Of a stretch of 38,227 nt of DNA, positions 24,174-31,314 are shown in pieces. Below the pieces are notes generated by a model. It was not told the DNA's origin, did no database searches, and was given only the letters and a program-made list of their open reading frames with translations. Origin of the DNA: Nocardia testacea NBRC 100365. GTDB taxonomy: Bacteria > Actinomycetota > Actinomycetes > Mycobacteriales > Mycobacteriaceae. A program made the translations under genes and the position numbers. The stretch covers positions 1 through 38,227 of the forward strand of contig NZ_BAGJ01000147.1 of the NCBI RefSeq assembly GCF_000308775.1, in the 5' to 3' direction. Numbering within the stretch: position 1 is the first letter of the stretch; each line of letters opens with the position of its first letter.

Positions 24174-25010
24174 GTGGAGACTCGGGAGTTGCGATACTTC
24201 GTCGCGGTCGCCGAGGAGTTGCACTTCGGGCGGGCGGCACAGCGGCTCGCGATGGCGCAACCGCCACTGTCCCGGGCGATCCAGCAGCTCGAACGACGGC
24301 TCGGAGTGGTACTGCTGCACCGCACCCCTCGCGCGATCGCTTTGACCGAGGCCGGGTCGGTGCTGCTGCGGGAGGCCCGGGCCGCGCTCGACGCGGTCGA
24401 AGCCGCGGAGCGCCGCACCCGCCGCGCCGCTGCCGAGCGGCCGGGCGTAGTGCTGGCCACGAAGGCCGGAGCGTCGAGCGAACTGTTGTCGAAGCTGCTG
24501 GACGCATACGCTGCCGAACCGGGCGCGGTCGCCGTCGAGGTGATGTTGTGCGGACCCGGCGAACAGGAAAGACTCCTACGCGACGGTCGTGCCGACGTTG
24601 CCCTGCTGCACCGCCCCTTCGACACGACGGCCGGATTCGACACCGAGGACCTGTACACCGAACACCAGGTCTTGGTCCTCCCCGCCGGGCACCACCTCGC
24701 CAACCGGGCCCATATATCTTCGGCCGAGATTTCCCGGACGGACCTGCCCTTGCCGCGCTGGCCCCGACCGGATGGGAGCTATCCGGACGGCCCCGGGCCG
24801 CGGGTCCGCGACCATACCCAGCTGACCCAGCTGATCGCGCTCGGCCGGACCTGCGCGGTCATGCCGGAGTCCGTCCGAACCCACCTGCACGACAAGCACG
24901 CCATAGTGCCGGTACCGGACGCGCCGCCAGTCACGACCGTCATCGCCTGGCCACCGCACAGCAGATCCAAAGCCGTCGCCGACCTCGTCCGCACCGCACT
25001 ACGCCTCTAG
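24174..25010 (+). CDS. LysR family transcriptional regulator
   Basis: A 278-residue LysR-type activator/repressor. The N-terminal HTH ELRYFVAVAEELHFGRAAQRLAMAQPPLSRAIQQLERRLGVVLLHRTPRAIALTEAG (about 4-61) is the actinobacterial consensus. The effector domain follows with ADVALLHRPFD and LIALGRTCAVMPES. The GTG at 24174 is chosen because it directly precedes ETRELRYF; no ribosome binding site is seen and the transcript may have a very short leader. It is divergent from the SDR gene with a T-N11-A box between, the typical LysR/target arrangement. Confidence 0.93.
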   Translation: METRELRYFVAVAEELHFGRAAQRLAMAQPPLSRAIQQLERRLGVVLLHRTPRAIALTEAGSVLLREARAALDAVEAAERRTRRAAAERPGVVLATKAGASSELLSKLLDAYAAEPGAVAVEVMLCGPGEQERLLRDGRADVALLHRPFDTTAGFDTEDLYTEHQVLVLPAGHHLANRAHISSAEISRTDLPLPRWPRPDGSYPDGPGPRVRDHTQLTQLIALGRTCAVMPESVRTHLHDKHAIVPVPDAPPVTTVIAWPPHSRSKAVADLVRTALRL

Positions 25011-25092
25011 CCGATAACTCCCCGCAGGTTCAGGAAGGGTCTCACCAGAGCCCCTACAGGCGCGGCCCTACTTCTTCGCAGAGGCCGAGCCG

Positions 25093-25118
25093 CTACACGT
25101 TCGAAGCGGAGCTCGACC
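25093..25118 (-). repeat. Degenerate copy of the ychF 3' end
   Basis: Read on the minus strand this 26-mer resembles the end of ychF (codons for V-E-F-R-F-x-V-stop) with one extra base before the final codons. It shares the 16-base block GAAGCGGA(A/G)CTCGACC with the copy at 27940-27969, with one mismatch. Weakest member of the set. Confidence 0.45.
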
Positions 25119-25347
25119 GGCCCGCGATCCATCCTCTGCGCCTCGAACATCCTGGTGACCGCTCGGCTGCATGTTACGAAGCCCGCCGACCGGACCGGTG
25201 CCGGGCCGCCTCCGATGAACGCACACGCGCCGAGTGGCGTGCATTCGATGAGCGCGTGACGCAAACCCGACAGACGCGAAGTCCCCAGTGACGGCATCCC
25301 CTGCTGTGGGCAGGTTTGTAAAGGTAGCCGCGATTTCGCGGTAGCAG

Positions 25348-25377
25348 TTGAAACGGAACGGATCATTCCGCTATGCT
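25348..25377 (+). promoter_or_regulatory. Promoter of the epoxide hydrolase with embedded dyad
   Basis: A -35 box TTGAAA (25348-25353) and a -10 box TATGCT (25372-25377) are 18 bp apart. The spacer contains CGGAA-N7-TTCCG (25354-25370). The 9-mer CGGAACGGA at 25354-25362 recurs inverted at 25399-25407 in the leader. The arrangement suggests repression, by an unknown regulator. The -35 box overlaps a ychF-3'-end-like 14-mer (25347-25360). Confidence 0.6.
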
Positions 25378-25423
25378 GTTGAGAACAGAACAAACCATTC
25401 CGTTCCGGACACCAGGAGAGACC

Positions 25424-26542
25424 ATGACCGCCATCCACCCCTTCCGCATCGAGATCCCCCAGGCCGACCTCGACGATCTGAACTACCGGCTGACCCACGC
25501 GCGGTTCGCCGACGAACTGCCCGCCGAGAAGGTCGCGGGCAAGGTAGACCTCGGTATCCCGGTGCCGCCGGGCTGGGAATACGGCGTGCCCGGCGCGTTC
25601 GTCCGCCCGTTGATCCAGCGGTGGCGCGACGAGTTCGATTGGCGCGCGGTCGAGAAGAACCTCAACACGGTCCCGCACTTCCGCACCGAGATCGACGGAC
25701 AGCAGATCCACTTCGTGCACATCCGCTCGGCGAACCCCGAGGCGACCCCACTGATGCTGACCCACGGGTGGCCGAGCTCCTTCGTCGAGTACCTCGGCTT
25801 GGTCGACAAGCTCACCGACGCGTTCCACCTGGTGATCCCGTCCTACCCCGGGTACGCCTTCTCCGGCCCGACCCGCGATATCGGCTGGACGCCGGAGCGG
25901 ATGGCCGCCGCCTACGTCGAGCTGATGCGCCGCCTCGGGTACGAGCGCTACGGCGTGCACGGTAACGACGGGGGTGCGATCGTGACCCCGGAGATGGGCA
26001 GGCTGGCCCCGGACAACGTGATCGGCGTACACGTCAACCAGATCTTCGCCTTCCCCAGCGGCGATCCGGACGAGCTTGCGAACCTGAGCGAGCAGGACCG
26101 GGCGTTCATCGAGTTCGGCCAGAAGTTCCTCGAGCACTCCATCCACGACTTCAGCCAGCGCGCCCAGCCGCAAACCATTGCTGCGGGCCTCGCGGATTCC
26201 CCGGTCGGCCAGCTGACCTGGAGCAGCCAGCTCCTCGGCACCCTCGACCCCGACGACCTCCTCACCAACGTCGCGATCTACTGGTTCACCAACACCGCGG
26301 CCTCCTCGGCCCGCTTCTACTACGAGAACGCCAAGGGCACCCACGCCACCGAGCCGACCACCGTCCCCATCGGCCTCGCCTCTTTCGGCTACGACTACAA
26401 GCCACCGCGCGCCCTCGCCGAACGCGACCACGCCAACATCGTCCAGTGGAACGAGTACAGCGAGGGTGGCCACTGGGCCGCCTATGAAGTCCCCGACCTG
26501 CTCGCTACCGACATCCGCAATTTCTTCGCCGAACTCGGCTGA
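25424..26542 (+). CDS. Epoxide hydrolase (microsomal-type, EHN domain)
   Basis: A 372-residue alpha/beta-hydrolase with the N-terminal EHN region typical of microsomal-type epoxide hydrolases. The opening PFRIEIPQADLDDLNYRLTHARF is characteristic. HGWP (114-117) forms the oxyanion hole. The nucleophile is Asp182 in HGNDGGA (179-185), which would form the covalent alkyl-enzyme intermediate. His350 in EGGHWAAYE is the general base. The enzyme opens epoxides to diols. ATG at 25424 has CAGGAG upstream. It has its own promoter and a downstream terminator (26574-26605), and lies inside the zone of ychF-derived scars, so it may be part of acquired DNA. Xenobiotic or secondary-metabolite epoxides are possible substrates. 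Confidence 0.93.
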   Translation: MTAIHPFRIEIPQADLDDLNYRLTHARFADELPAEKVAGKVDLGIPVPPGWEYGVPGAFVRPLIQRWRDEFDWRAVEKNLNTVPHFRTEIDGQQIHFVHIRSANPEATPLMLTHGWPSSFVEYLGLVDKLTDAFHLVIPSYPGYAFSGPTRDIGWTPERMAAAYVELMRRLGYERYGVHGNDGGAIVTPEMGRLAPDNVIGVHVNQIFAFPSGDPDELANLSEQDRAFIEFGQKFLEHSIHDFSQRAQPQTIAAGLADSPVGQLTWSSQLLGTLDPDDLLTNVAIYWFTNTAASSARFYYENAKGTHATEPTTVPIGLASFGYDYKPPRALAERDHANIVQWNEYSEGGHWAAYEVPDLLATDIRNFFAELG

Positions 26543-26573
26543 GATTCCCGAACTCCGCTGAGCAAACCACCCG

Positions 26574-26605
26574 CCTGGCCCCGATCCAAGCCGATCGGGG
26601 CCAGG
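26574..26605 (+). terminator. Terminator hairpin after epoxide hydrolase
   Basis: CCTGGCCCCGATC (26574-26586) and GATCGGGGCCAGG (26593-26605) form a perfect 13-bp stem with a 6-nt loop, 32 nt after the stop codon. No T-run follows. Confidence 0.8.
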
Positions 26606-26657
26606 GCGCGCCCTTTGGGGCTCAGTCACTCGGATGGGCTTCTATGCCGGTGACATC

Positions 26658-26865
26658 AAGTCGGTATGGATGACACCGGCAGCCTTCGGCGCGGTATCGC
26701 CCTGGTGGATCGTCCACGCCCGGGACTCTTTCGGGCCGGCCGTGAGATAGGTCTGCAACCCGAGGGTGTGGAAACCGGCCCGGGCCAGAGCATGCAGGCC
26801 CGGTTCGGTCTGGCCGATGGACTCCAGCAGTTCCGCGGCGGATTCCTCGTCGAGTTCGAGAAGTT
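26658..26865 (-). pseudogene. Internal fragment of ychF (duplicate)
   Basis: This 208-bp stretch is almost identical (about three mismatches, no gap) to 29504-29711 inside the intact ychF gene. On the minus strand it encodes YchF residues about 239-308 (ELDEESAAELLESIGQTEPG and onwards to GVIHTD), then runs out after seven unrelated residues (LMSPA and stop). The ATP-binding N-terminal part and the last 50 residues are absent, so it cannot be functional. The near-identity indicates a recent duplication or recombination, in contrast to the older, diverged 3'-end copies at 25093 and 27940. It lies in the 470-bp gap between epoxide hydrolase and alkB-like genes, which otherwise holds only the terminator and unassigned sequence. 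Confidence 0.9.
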
Positions 26866-27012
26866 TCGATGGTCCAGCGCCTTTGAGGACGGCTGGATCA
26901 CCGAACCGTCGGCAACGACATATCACCGACCTACCGACAACGACAGAAACCACGACTGGGCTGACCCGGCAATCGGACCGACCGGCACAACCACCGGTCA
27001 TGGCCGACTTCA

Positions 27013-27603
27013 TCAACTCGGTGAGGAGGCGCTGGTCCCTGTGAGCACTGTCCGGAACGTCACCGATACTCGTCGCCCTCGCGATACCCGCCCGGACGGT
27101 GAGGGATCGGTCTTGCGGGCAGCGATGGTATGCCGCCACCGATACCGCGCCTCCCGCGTCATCTCGCACAAACTGCCGGGCGCCAACCTGACCGGCACAC
27201 AGACCCCGCCCTCAGGGGCGAGAAAGTCCATCGTGCAAGCAGAGCCGAGACTCAACGTCGCCACAACCGGCCCGAAACATGGCACACAGTCGATATGCGG
27301 GCCGATGCCTTGCCCGGGCAGATACTCGTTGACGATGACCTGATCCGGCGCAACATCCCACTCCAGCCGCTCGACCAGCTCACACGCCCATCCGGGCAGC
27401 GGTGCCGCAGGCTCGCGCACGGCCACCGAGCGGCGGCCGTAATCGTAACGGTGGCCGAAATGCTGGACCCGCCGCCGCAATTCGCTCGACCATGGTGCCG
27501 CATCGATCGCGGCCAGCAACCTTACCTGCTCCGAAGCACGGACCCAGTCCGACGCATACCGCAGACCCTCGACACCCGCGATGCCCGCGAATTCGGTCGT
27601 CAC
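27013..27603 (-). CDS. AlkB-like 2-oxoglutarate/Fe(II)-dependent dioxygenase
   Basis: About 196 residues of the AlkB superfamily, which oxidatively demethylates alkylated nucleic acids or modifies other substrates. Iron and 2-oxoglutarate ligands are visible: NEYLPGQGIGPHIDC supplies the HxD pair, WRHTIAARK supplies the second His, and RVSVTFR supplies the RxxSxTFR arginines. HFGHRYDYG and DQVIVNEY are the usual substrate-lid neighbours. The start is uncertain: GTG at 27603 (before TTEFAGIAGVEGLRY) is chosen since the frame upstream looks non-coding, but no good ribosome binding site is present. It lies between the 27940 and 26865 ychF scars and has somewhat lower GC in flanking DNA, consistent with acquisition. 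Confidence 0.85.
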   Translation of the reverse strand: MTTEFAGIAGVEGLRYASDWVRASEQVRLLAAIDAAPWSSELRRRVQHFGHRYDYGRRSVAVREPAAPLPGWACELVERLEWDVAPDQVIVNEYLPGQGIGPHIDCVPCFGPVVATLSLGSACTMDFLAPEGGVCVPVRLAPGSLCEMTREARYRWRHTIAARKTDPSPSGRVSRGRRVSVTFRTVLTGTSASSPS

Positions 27604-28026
27604 ACGATCAACTGTGCCACCCCGGATCGAGGCACACTGCAGGTCGTCCTCAGCCTCGAGAAGAGCCCCGAAGCAGGCAACCCGGCGGCCAGAGGACCGA
27701 ACCCGGTCATCTCGAATCGACCAGCAGACGATCATGCGCCACAATCGGCACACGGTCCGCGATGCGTCCGAAATCGAACGTCACCCTATCAACGAATCCC
27801 ACGCGCCCTTAGAGACCGCTCGAAGCCGGATATGGATCGGACCCGCTTGGATGAAATACAGGCGTCCCACCGGCCACATCTAGAGGCCCGCTCGGACGCA
27901 CAAATTGTCAACGGAGTTGAGCATCGGACCGGAACTCGCCTACACGCTGAAGCGGAACTCGACCACGTTCCGGCACCGACCAACTTCTGCGCGGAGCCCT
28001 CATGCGGGGTGAATCCGCGCCGTGTA
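27604..28026. other. Gap holding a ychF 3'-end copy
   Basis: A 423-bp stretch between the alkB-like gene and the membrane protein gene, both on the minus strand. The only recognised item is the diverged ychF 3' end at 27940-27969. Small open frames here look like shadows. Confidence 0.5.
27940..27969 (-). repeat. Diverged copy of the ychF 3' end
   Basis: The 30 nt match 25 of 30 bases of the true ychF 3' end (29347-29376) and read on the minus strand as N-V-V-E-F-R-F-S-V-stop, against D-V-V-E-F-R-F-N-V-stop in ychF. Several changes are synonymous (GTG/GTC, CGT/CGC), as expected for the end of a ychF allele from a related species rather than a chance match. No similarity extends upstream. Confidence 0.75.
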
Positions 28027-28896
28027 CTACCCGTCCGACGGCTCGAACCGGCGATGGTCGGCCTCGTACTCGACCCCGGACGAGCGATCCAAATCGATAT
28101 GTATCCCGTCGGCTTCGTCGGTGAAGATCACCACCGCGGAGCCCACGACCGGGACCTGCGTCGACCTCGTGCGCATGAATGCCGGCACCAGGCGCTGCCG
28201 GCCGTGATCGTCGTAGGCGATCTGGATCCTGAACTCCGGCTTGTCGAAGAGCCAGGAGCCTCGATGGTCGCGTTCCGCGAGAACGCCGGCGTGCCGGGTG
28301 CCGGTACGGCGGAGCCGATCGATCGTCTGCTGGCGCGACCGTGCATGCCCGAAAGCGTGCGCGAGCCGGATGGCCGCGGAGACCGCCCAAGTACCCGCCG
28401 TCGCGGCGAGCAGCGCGAGTAGCTCGCGTGGCAGCGACGTGGCGGTGGCGATGTGGCGTAGGTCGAATACCGGCTCGGGTTCGGTCGCGTAACCGGCGGC
28501 AAGCCAGGCGAGAGCGGTGAGGGAAAGGGCGCCCCAGATGGTCGTGCTCGCCAGCAAGCCTGGCAGCCGGACCTGACCGAACTCGGCCCGAATCCGTTCA
28601 CCGAGCCCGAGCGTCGTGTTCACCGCGACGTAGGCGCTGATCAGCGTGAGCCCGAACGCCCATGGGGACCCTACCGTCGTGGGGGCGAGTTTCAGGAAGG
28701 CAGCGCATGGCACGCTGAACACCAGTGCCCACAGCGCCGCCGCGAGTAGCGTCTTCGCCCACAGACCACCCGTGAACCGCCCCACCGGACGGCCGGGTAC
28801 GAGCTGGGTCATCCGGGCAGCGCGGCGGTCCTGCGTCGACAGCACCGGGAATGTCTCATCGACGGCGTCGGGCTCTGTCGTGGCGCGGCGTGGCAT
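28027..28896 (-). CDS. Hypothetical four-helix membrane protein
   Basis: A 289-residue protein of unknown function. After a polar N-terminus (1-48) come four predicted membrane helices: TLLAAALWALVFSVPCAAFL, WAFGLTLISAYVAVNTTLGL, LLASTTIWGALSLTALAWLA and LLALLAATAGTWAVSAAIRL (spread over about 50-175). The C-terminal cytosolic region (about 190-289) is beta-rich and charged, and resembles DUF3592-like or OB-type soluble domains. It contains TGTRHAGVLAERD and VVGSAVVIFTDEADGIHIDLD. ATG at 28896 has GAGGAGG 6 nt upstream, a strong site. The gene lies between two ychF 3'-end copies, so it is probably the cargo of one insertion. A small frame at 28940-29209 lies 43 bp upstream. Confidence 0.85.
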   Translation of the reverse strand: MPRRATTEPDAVDETFPVLSTQDRRAARMTQLVPGRPVGRFTGGLWAKTLLAAALWALVFSVPCAAFLKLAPTTVGSPWAFGLTLISAYVAVNTTLGLGERIRAEFGQVRLPGLLASTTIWGALSLTALAWLAAGYATEPEPVFDLRHIATATSLPRELLALLAATAGTWAVSAAIRLAHAFGHARSRQQTIDRLRRTGTRHAGVLAERDHRGSWLFDKPEFRIQIAYDDHGRQRLVPAFMRTRSTQVPVVGSAVVIFTDEADGIHIDLDRSSGVEYEADHRRFEPSDG

Positions 28897-28939
28897 GGTG
28901 TCCTCCTCGAGCCCGAAACTCAGAGCATCCCGAATGTCG

Positions 28940-29209
28940 TCATGACGCAATCTTCCCGGGTTCGGGGGTCCAGAACACCGAAACCGGCGGATCGACGATC
29001 GTGACCGTCCGACGGTCCTCGGCCGAGATCCGCACGTCGATCCGCTCCCCTGCCCGCAGCTGCGCGAACGCAGTCCGGCGTGGGGCGAACACACAGGTAA
29101 CGCCGGCGTAGTCAGTACTGTTGGTCCGCCTGTGCGAGCGCCGCCGCCCGCGCGGGCGAGACAAGACCCGCGGGCCGTTGTTCCTCTCGCCAGATCCCCT
29201 CGGCCACAC
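28940..29209 (-). CDS. Possible small hypothetical protein or gene remnant
   Basis: The last 50 codons of this frame (from VTCVFAPRRTAFAQLRAGER to PVSVFWTPEPGKIAS) look protein-like, with alternating hydrophobic strands resembling a small beta domain. The first 35 codons are Arg-rich and probably not translated. No start with a ribosome binding site is evident; the frame may be the broken 3' end of a larger gene. It ends 43 bp upstream of the membrane protein gene on the same strand. No family recognised. Confidence 0.35.
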   Translation of the reverse strand: MWPRGSGERNNGPRVLSRPRGRRRSHRRTNSTDYAGVTCVFAPRRTAFAQLRAGERIDVRISAEDRRTVTIVDPPVSVFWTPEPGKIAS

Positions 29210-29329
29210 CGAGGTCCTGCGGGCCGATACCGACTGTCCGCGTCACCGAAGCAGGATCCCGATACCGAGCAAACACGCCACCGGCGCGATGGCACCGTCC
29301 GGATACTGCCCGGCGATATCAGGCCAGAC

Positions 29330-29343
29330 GTTGAAACGGAACG
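29330..29343 (-). repeat. Extra ychF 3'-end core, matching 25347-25360
   Basis: GTTGAAACGGAACG here is identical to 25347-25360. Its inner 12-mer TTGAAACGGAAC also occurs at 29354-29365 in the true ychF end, encoding F-R-F-N. The copy lies directly after the ychF stop codon, on the minus strand reading V-V-A-F-R-F-N-V-W. Confidence 0.75.
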
Positions 29344-29346
29344 CGA

Positions 29347-30426
29347 CTACACATTGAAACGGAACTCCACCACGTCGCCGTCGGCCATGACGTAGTCCTT
29401 GCCTTCCATCCGGACCTTGCCCGCCGCCTTCGCCGCGGCCATGGACCCCGCCTCGACCAGATCGTCGAAGGCCACCACTTCGGCCTTGATGAACCCACGT
29501 TCGAAGTCGGTGTGGATGACACCGGCAGCCTTCGGCGCGGTATCGCCCTGGTGGATCGTCCACGCCCGGGACTCTTTCGGGCCGGCCGTCAGATAGGTCT
29601 GCAACCCGAGGGTGTGGAAACCGGCCCGGGCCAGAGCATGCAGGCCCGGTTCGGTCTGGCCGATGGACTCCAGCAGTTCCGCGGCGGATTCCTCGTCGAG
29701 TTCGAGGAGTTCGGATTCCACCTTGGCGTCCAGGAACACCGAGTCGGCCGGGGCCACGGAGGCTTTCAGTTCGGCGACCTTGGCTTCGTCGCTGAGCACC
29801 GATTCGTCGGCGTTGAAGACGTACAGGAACGGCTTCGTGGTGAGCAGGGACAGCTCTTTCAGGAGTTCCCCGTCGATCTCCTTCGCGGCGTGGAACAGGG
29901 TCCGGCCGCTGTTGAGGATTTCCTGGGCCTGCTTGGCGGCGTCGGCGTAGGGCTTGCGGTCCTTCTTGACCTTGGCTTCCTTCTCCAGACGGACGACCGC
30001 CTTCTCGAGGGTCTGCAGGTCGGCGAGGATCAGTTCGGTTTCGATGACCTCGATATCGGAGGCCGGGTTCACCTGGCCGTCCACATGCACCACGTCGTCG
30101 TCGGCGAAGACGCGGACGACCTGGCAGATGGCGTCGGCTTCGCGGATGTTGGCGAGGAATTTGTTGCCGAGGCCGGCGCCCTCGGAGGCGCCCTTCACGA
30201 TGCCGGCGATATCGACGAAGGAGACCGTCGCGGGGACCGTGCGGGCGGAGTCGAAGATCTCGGCGAGCTTGTCCAGGCGGGGATCGGGCAGCGGAACCAC
30301 GCCGACATTGGGCTCGATGGTCGCGAACGGGTAGTTCGCGGCGAGCACGTCGTTGCGGGTCAGCGCATTGAACAGCGTCGATTTTCCGACGTTGGGCAGG
30401 CCGACGATTCCGAGGGTGAGACTCAC
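29347..30426 (-). CDS. ychF: Redox-regulated ATPase YchF (OLA1 family)
   Basis: A 359-residue, full-length YchF/OLA1 protein, a conserved P-loop ATPase that binds ribosomes and affects stress responses. The G1 motif GLPNVGKST is at residues 9-17. G3 is DIAGIVKGASEGAGLGNKFL. The G4 position reads NADE (FNADESV) instead of NKxD, the known reason why the family prefers ATP to GTP. A TGS domain fills the C-terminal quarter, ending VVEFRFNV. The frame opens with GTG (30424-30426) without a ribosome binding site. The DUF2236 gene ends 12 bp upstream on the same strand, so both may be co-transcribed. Its 3' end recurs several times downstream and an internal part is duplicated at 26658-26865. Confidence 0.97.
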   Translation of the reverse strand: MSLTLGIVGLPNVGKSTLFNALTRNDVLAANYPFATIEPNVGVVPLPDPRLDKLAEIFDSARTVPATVSFVDIAGIVKGASEGAGLGNKFLANIREADAICQVVRVFADDDVVHVDGQVNPASDIEVIETELILADLQTLEKAVVRLEKEAKVKKDRKPYADAAKQAQEILNSGRTLFHAAKEIDGELLKELSLLTTKPFLYVFNADESVLSDEAKVAELKASVAPADSVFLDAKVESELLELDEESAAELLESIGQTEPGLHALARAGFHTLGLQTYLTAGPKESRAWTIHQGDTAPKAAGVIHTDFERGFIKAEVVAFDDLVEAGSMAAAKAAGKVRMEGKDYVMADGDVVEFRFNV

Positions 30427-30438
30427 GAGGACAGCAGT

Positions 30439-31200
30439 CTACGCGGGTGAGTGGCGAGGGCGACGGTCGGCCGGGGCGTGCACGCGGGCGCCTGTGCGGA
30501 GGGCGGCGGAGAAGGCGGCGAACTTCATGCGGTCGCCGGGCCGCTCGGTGATGTCGAGGAGTTCGGTGGCGCGTTCGTGCTGGACGGCGCGTACGGCGAA
30601 ACCGGGCACGACGCCGAGCGCCCACCACGGCGGGTTCAGGGCCTGCGCAGCCAGGCTGTCGGCGGCCTCGGTGCGCTGGAGCCGGGTTGCGCAGGCGTCG
30701 GCGAAGTACTCGGTGAATTCGGGCCAACTGCCGGGAAGGGGCCGGGTGGAGATGCCGTAGAGGCGGTACCAGTCGCAGCAGTCCTGGTAGAGACGTTCGC
30801 AGGCGGCGGGGGTGAGGGGGCGGACGTAGGTGTCGACGGCGGTGACGAGGGTGTCGACGTAGGTGGCGTGCTGGAAGTGGAACAGGTCGGGGGTCAGTGC
30901 GTGATAGCGGGCGCCGGTGTGGTCGCGGCCCTTGACGTGCTCGTGGGCGTAGCGGATGACGCGGGCGGGGTCGGGGTGGCCGTGGCAGGCCAGACCGATC
31001 ATGCGGTCGACCGTGCGCTGTTTGTGCGCCCACAGACCGGTGTGGACGTGCTCGGTGAACGACGCGGCGATCACGGGGTGCAGGATCTGCAGGGCGACGG
31101 CGCGGGGCAGGGTCAGCAGGAAGCGGCGGTCGGGCAGATATCTGCGCAGCAGGGAGTGGTGATCGACATCCCGCTGCGCGGGCGCCTGCGAACTGGTCAT
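30439..31200 (-). CDS. DUF2236 (MpaB/latex-clearing-like) family protein
   Basis: A 253-residue protein of the oxygenase MpaB/DUF2236 family. Visible marks are LLTLPRAVALQILHPVIAASFTEHVHTGLWAHKQRTVDRMIGLACHG, then RYHALTPDLFHFQHATYVDT (with the conserved H-x-x-Y) and CCDWYRLYGISTRPLPGSWPEFTEYF. Relatives include heme-b oxygenases such as rubber-cleaving Lcp and the mycophenolic acid enzyme MpaB; conserved His residues here could bind heme. ATG at 31200 has GAGGGG upstream. Divergent from an AraC gene with a TGAGAG/CTCTCA dyad in the gap, and directly upstream of ychF. Substrate unknown. Confidence 0.88.
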   Translation of the reverse strand: MTSSQAPAQRDVDHHSLLRRYLPDRRFLLTLPRAVALQILHPVIAASFTEHVHTGLWAHKQRTVDRMIGLACHGHPDPARVIRYAHEHVKGRDHTGARYHALTPDLFHFQHATYVDTLVTAVDTYVRPLTPAACERLYQDCCDWYRLYGISTRPLPGSWPEFTEYFADACATRLQRTEAADSLAAQALNPPWWALGVVPGFAVRAVQHERATELLDITERPGDRMKFAAFSAALRTGARVHAPADRRPRHSPA

Positions 31201-31240
31201 TGCGCAACCCCTCGGCCGGGGGCTCCGGATCACCGGAACC

Positions 31241-31267
31241 TGAGAGTAATGAAACATTTCCCTCTCA
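31241..31267. promoter_or_regulatory. Dyad between DUF2236 and araC-type genes
   Basis: TGAGAG (31241-31246) and CTCTCA (31262-31267) are perfect inverted arms with a 15-nt AT-rich centre. AT-rich sequence is rare in this window, so the spot is probably a promoter with a regulator site. Confidence 0.5.
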
Positions 31268-31314
31268 TCATGTCAACGCACTGGTATGTCGGCAGGTCGG
31301 CGTACCGTGACCCC

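Larger units (their letters stand above)
25011..25423. other. Intergenic stretch with ychF 3'-end-like scar and epoxide hydrolase promoter
   Basis: A 413-bp gap after lysR with no gene. It holds a degenerate copy of the ychF 3' end (25093-25118), an exact 12-base ychF 3'-end match extended to a 14-mer (25347-25360), and the promoter and operator-like repeats of the epoxide hydrolase. The remainder shows no feature. Confidence 0.6.

Noticed and set aside
25007..26629. 540-codon minus-strand frame over the epoxide hydrolase
   Set aside because: Antisense to a gene with complete catalytic motifs. Only its short 3' part overlaps the ychF-like scar, which is treated as a repeat and not as coding.
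26642..27169. 175-codon frame containing the YchF fragment as a real gene
   Set aside because: Only the duplicated 70 codons resemble a protein. The upstream part is unrelated and overlaps the end of the AlkB-like gene.
29243..31207. 654-codon minus-strand frame over ychF and DUF2236
   Set aside because: Extremely Arg/Pro-rich and out of frame with two clearly conserved genes.
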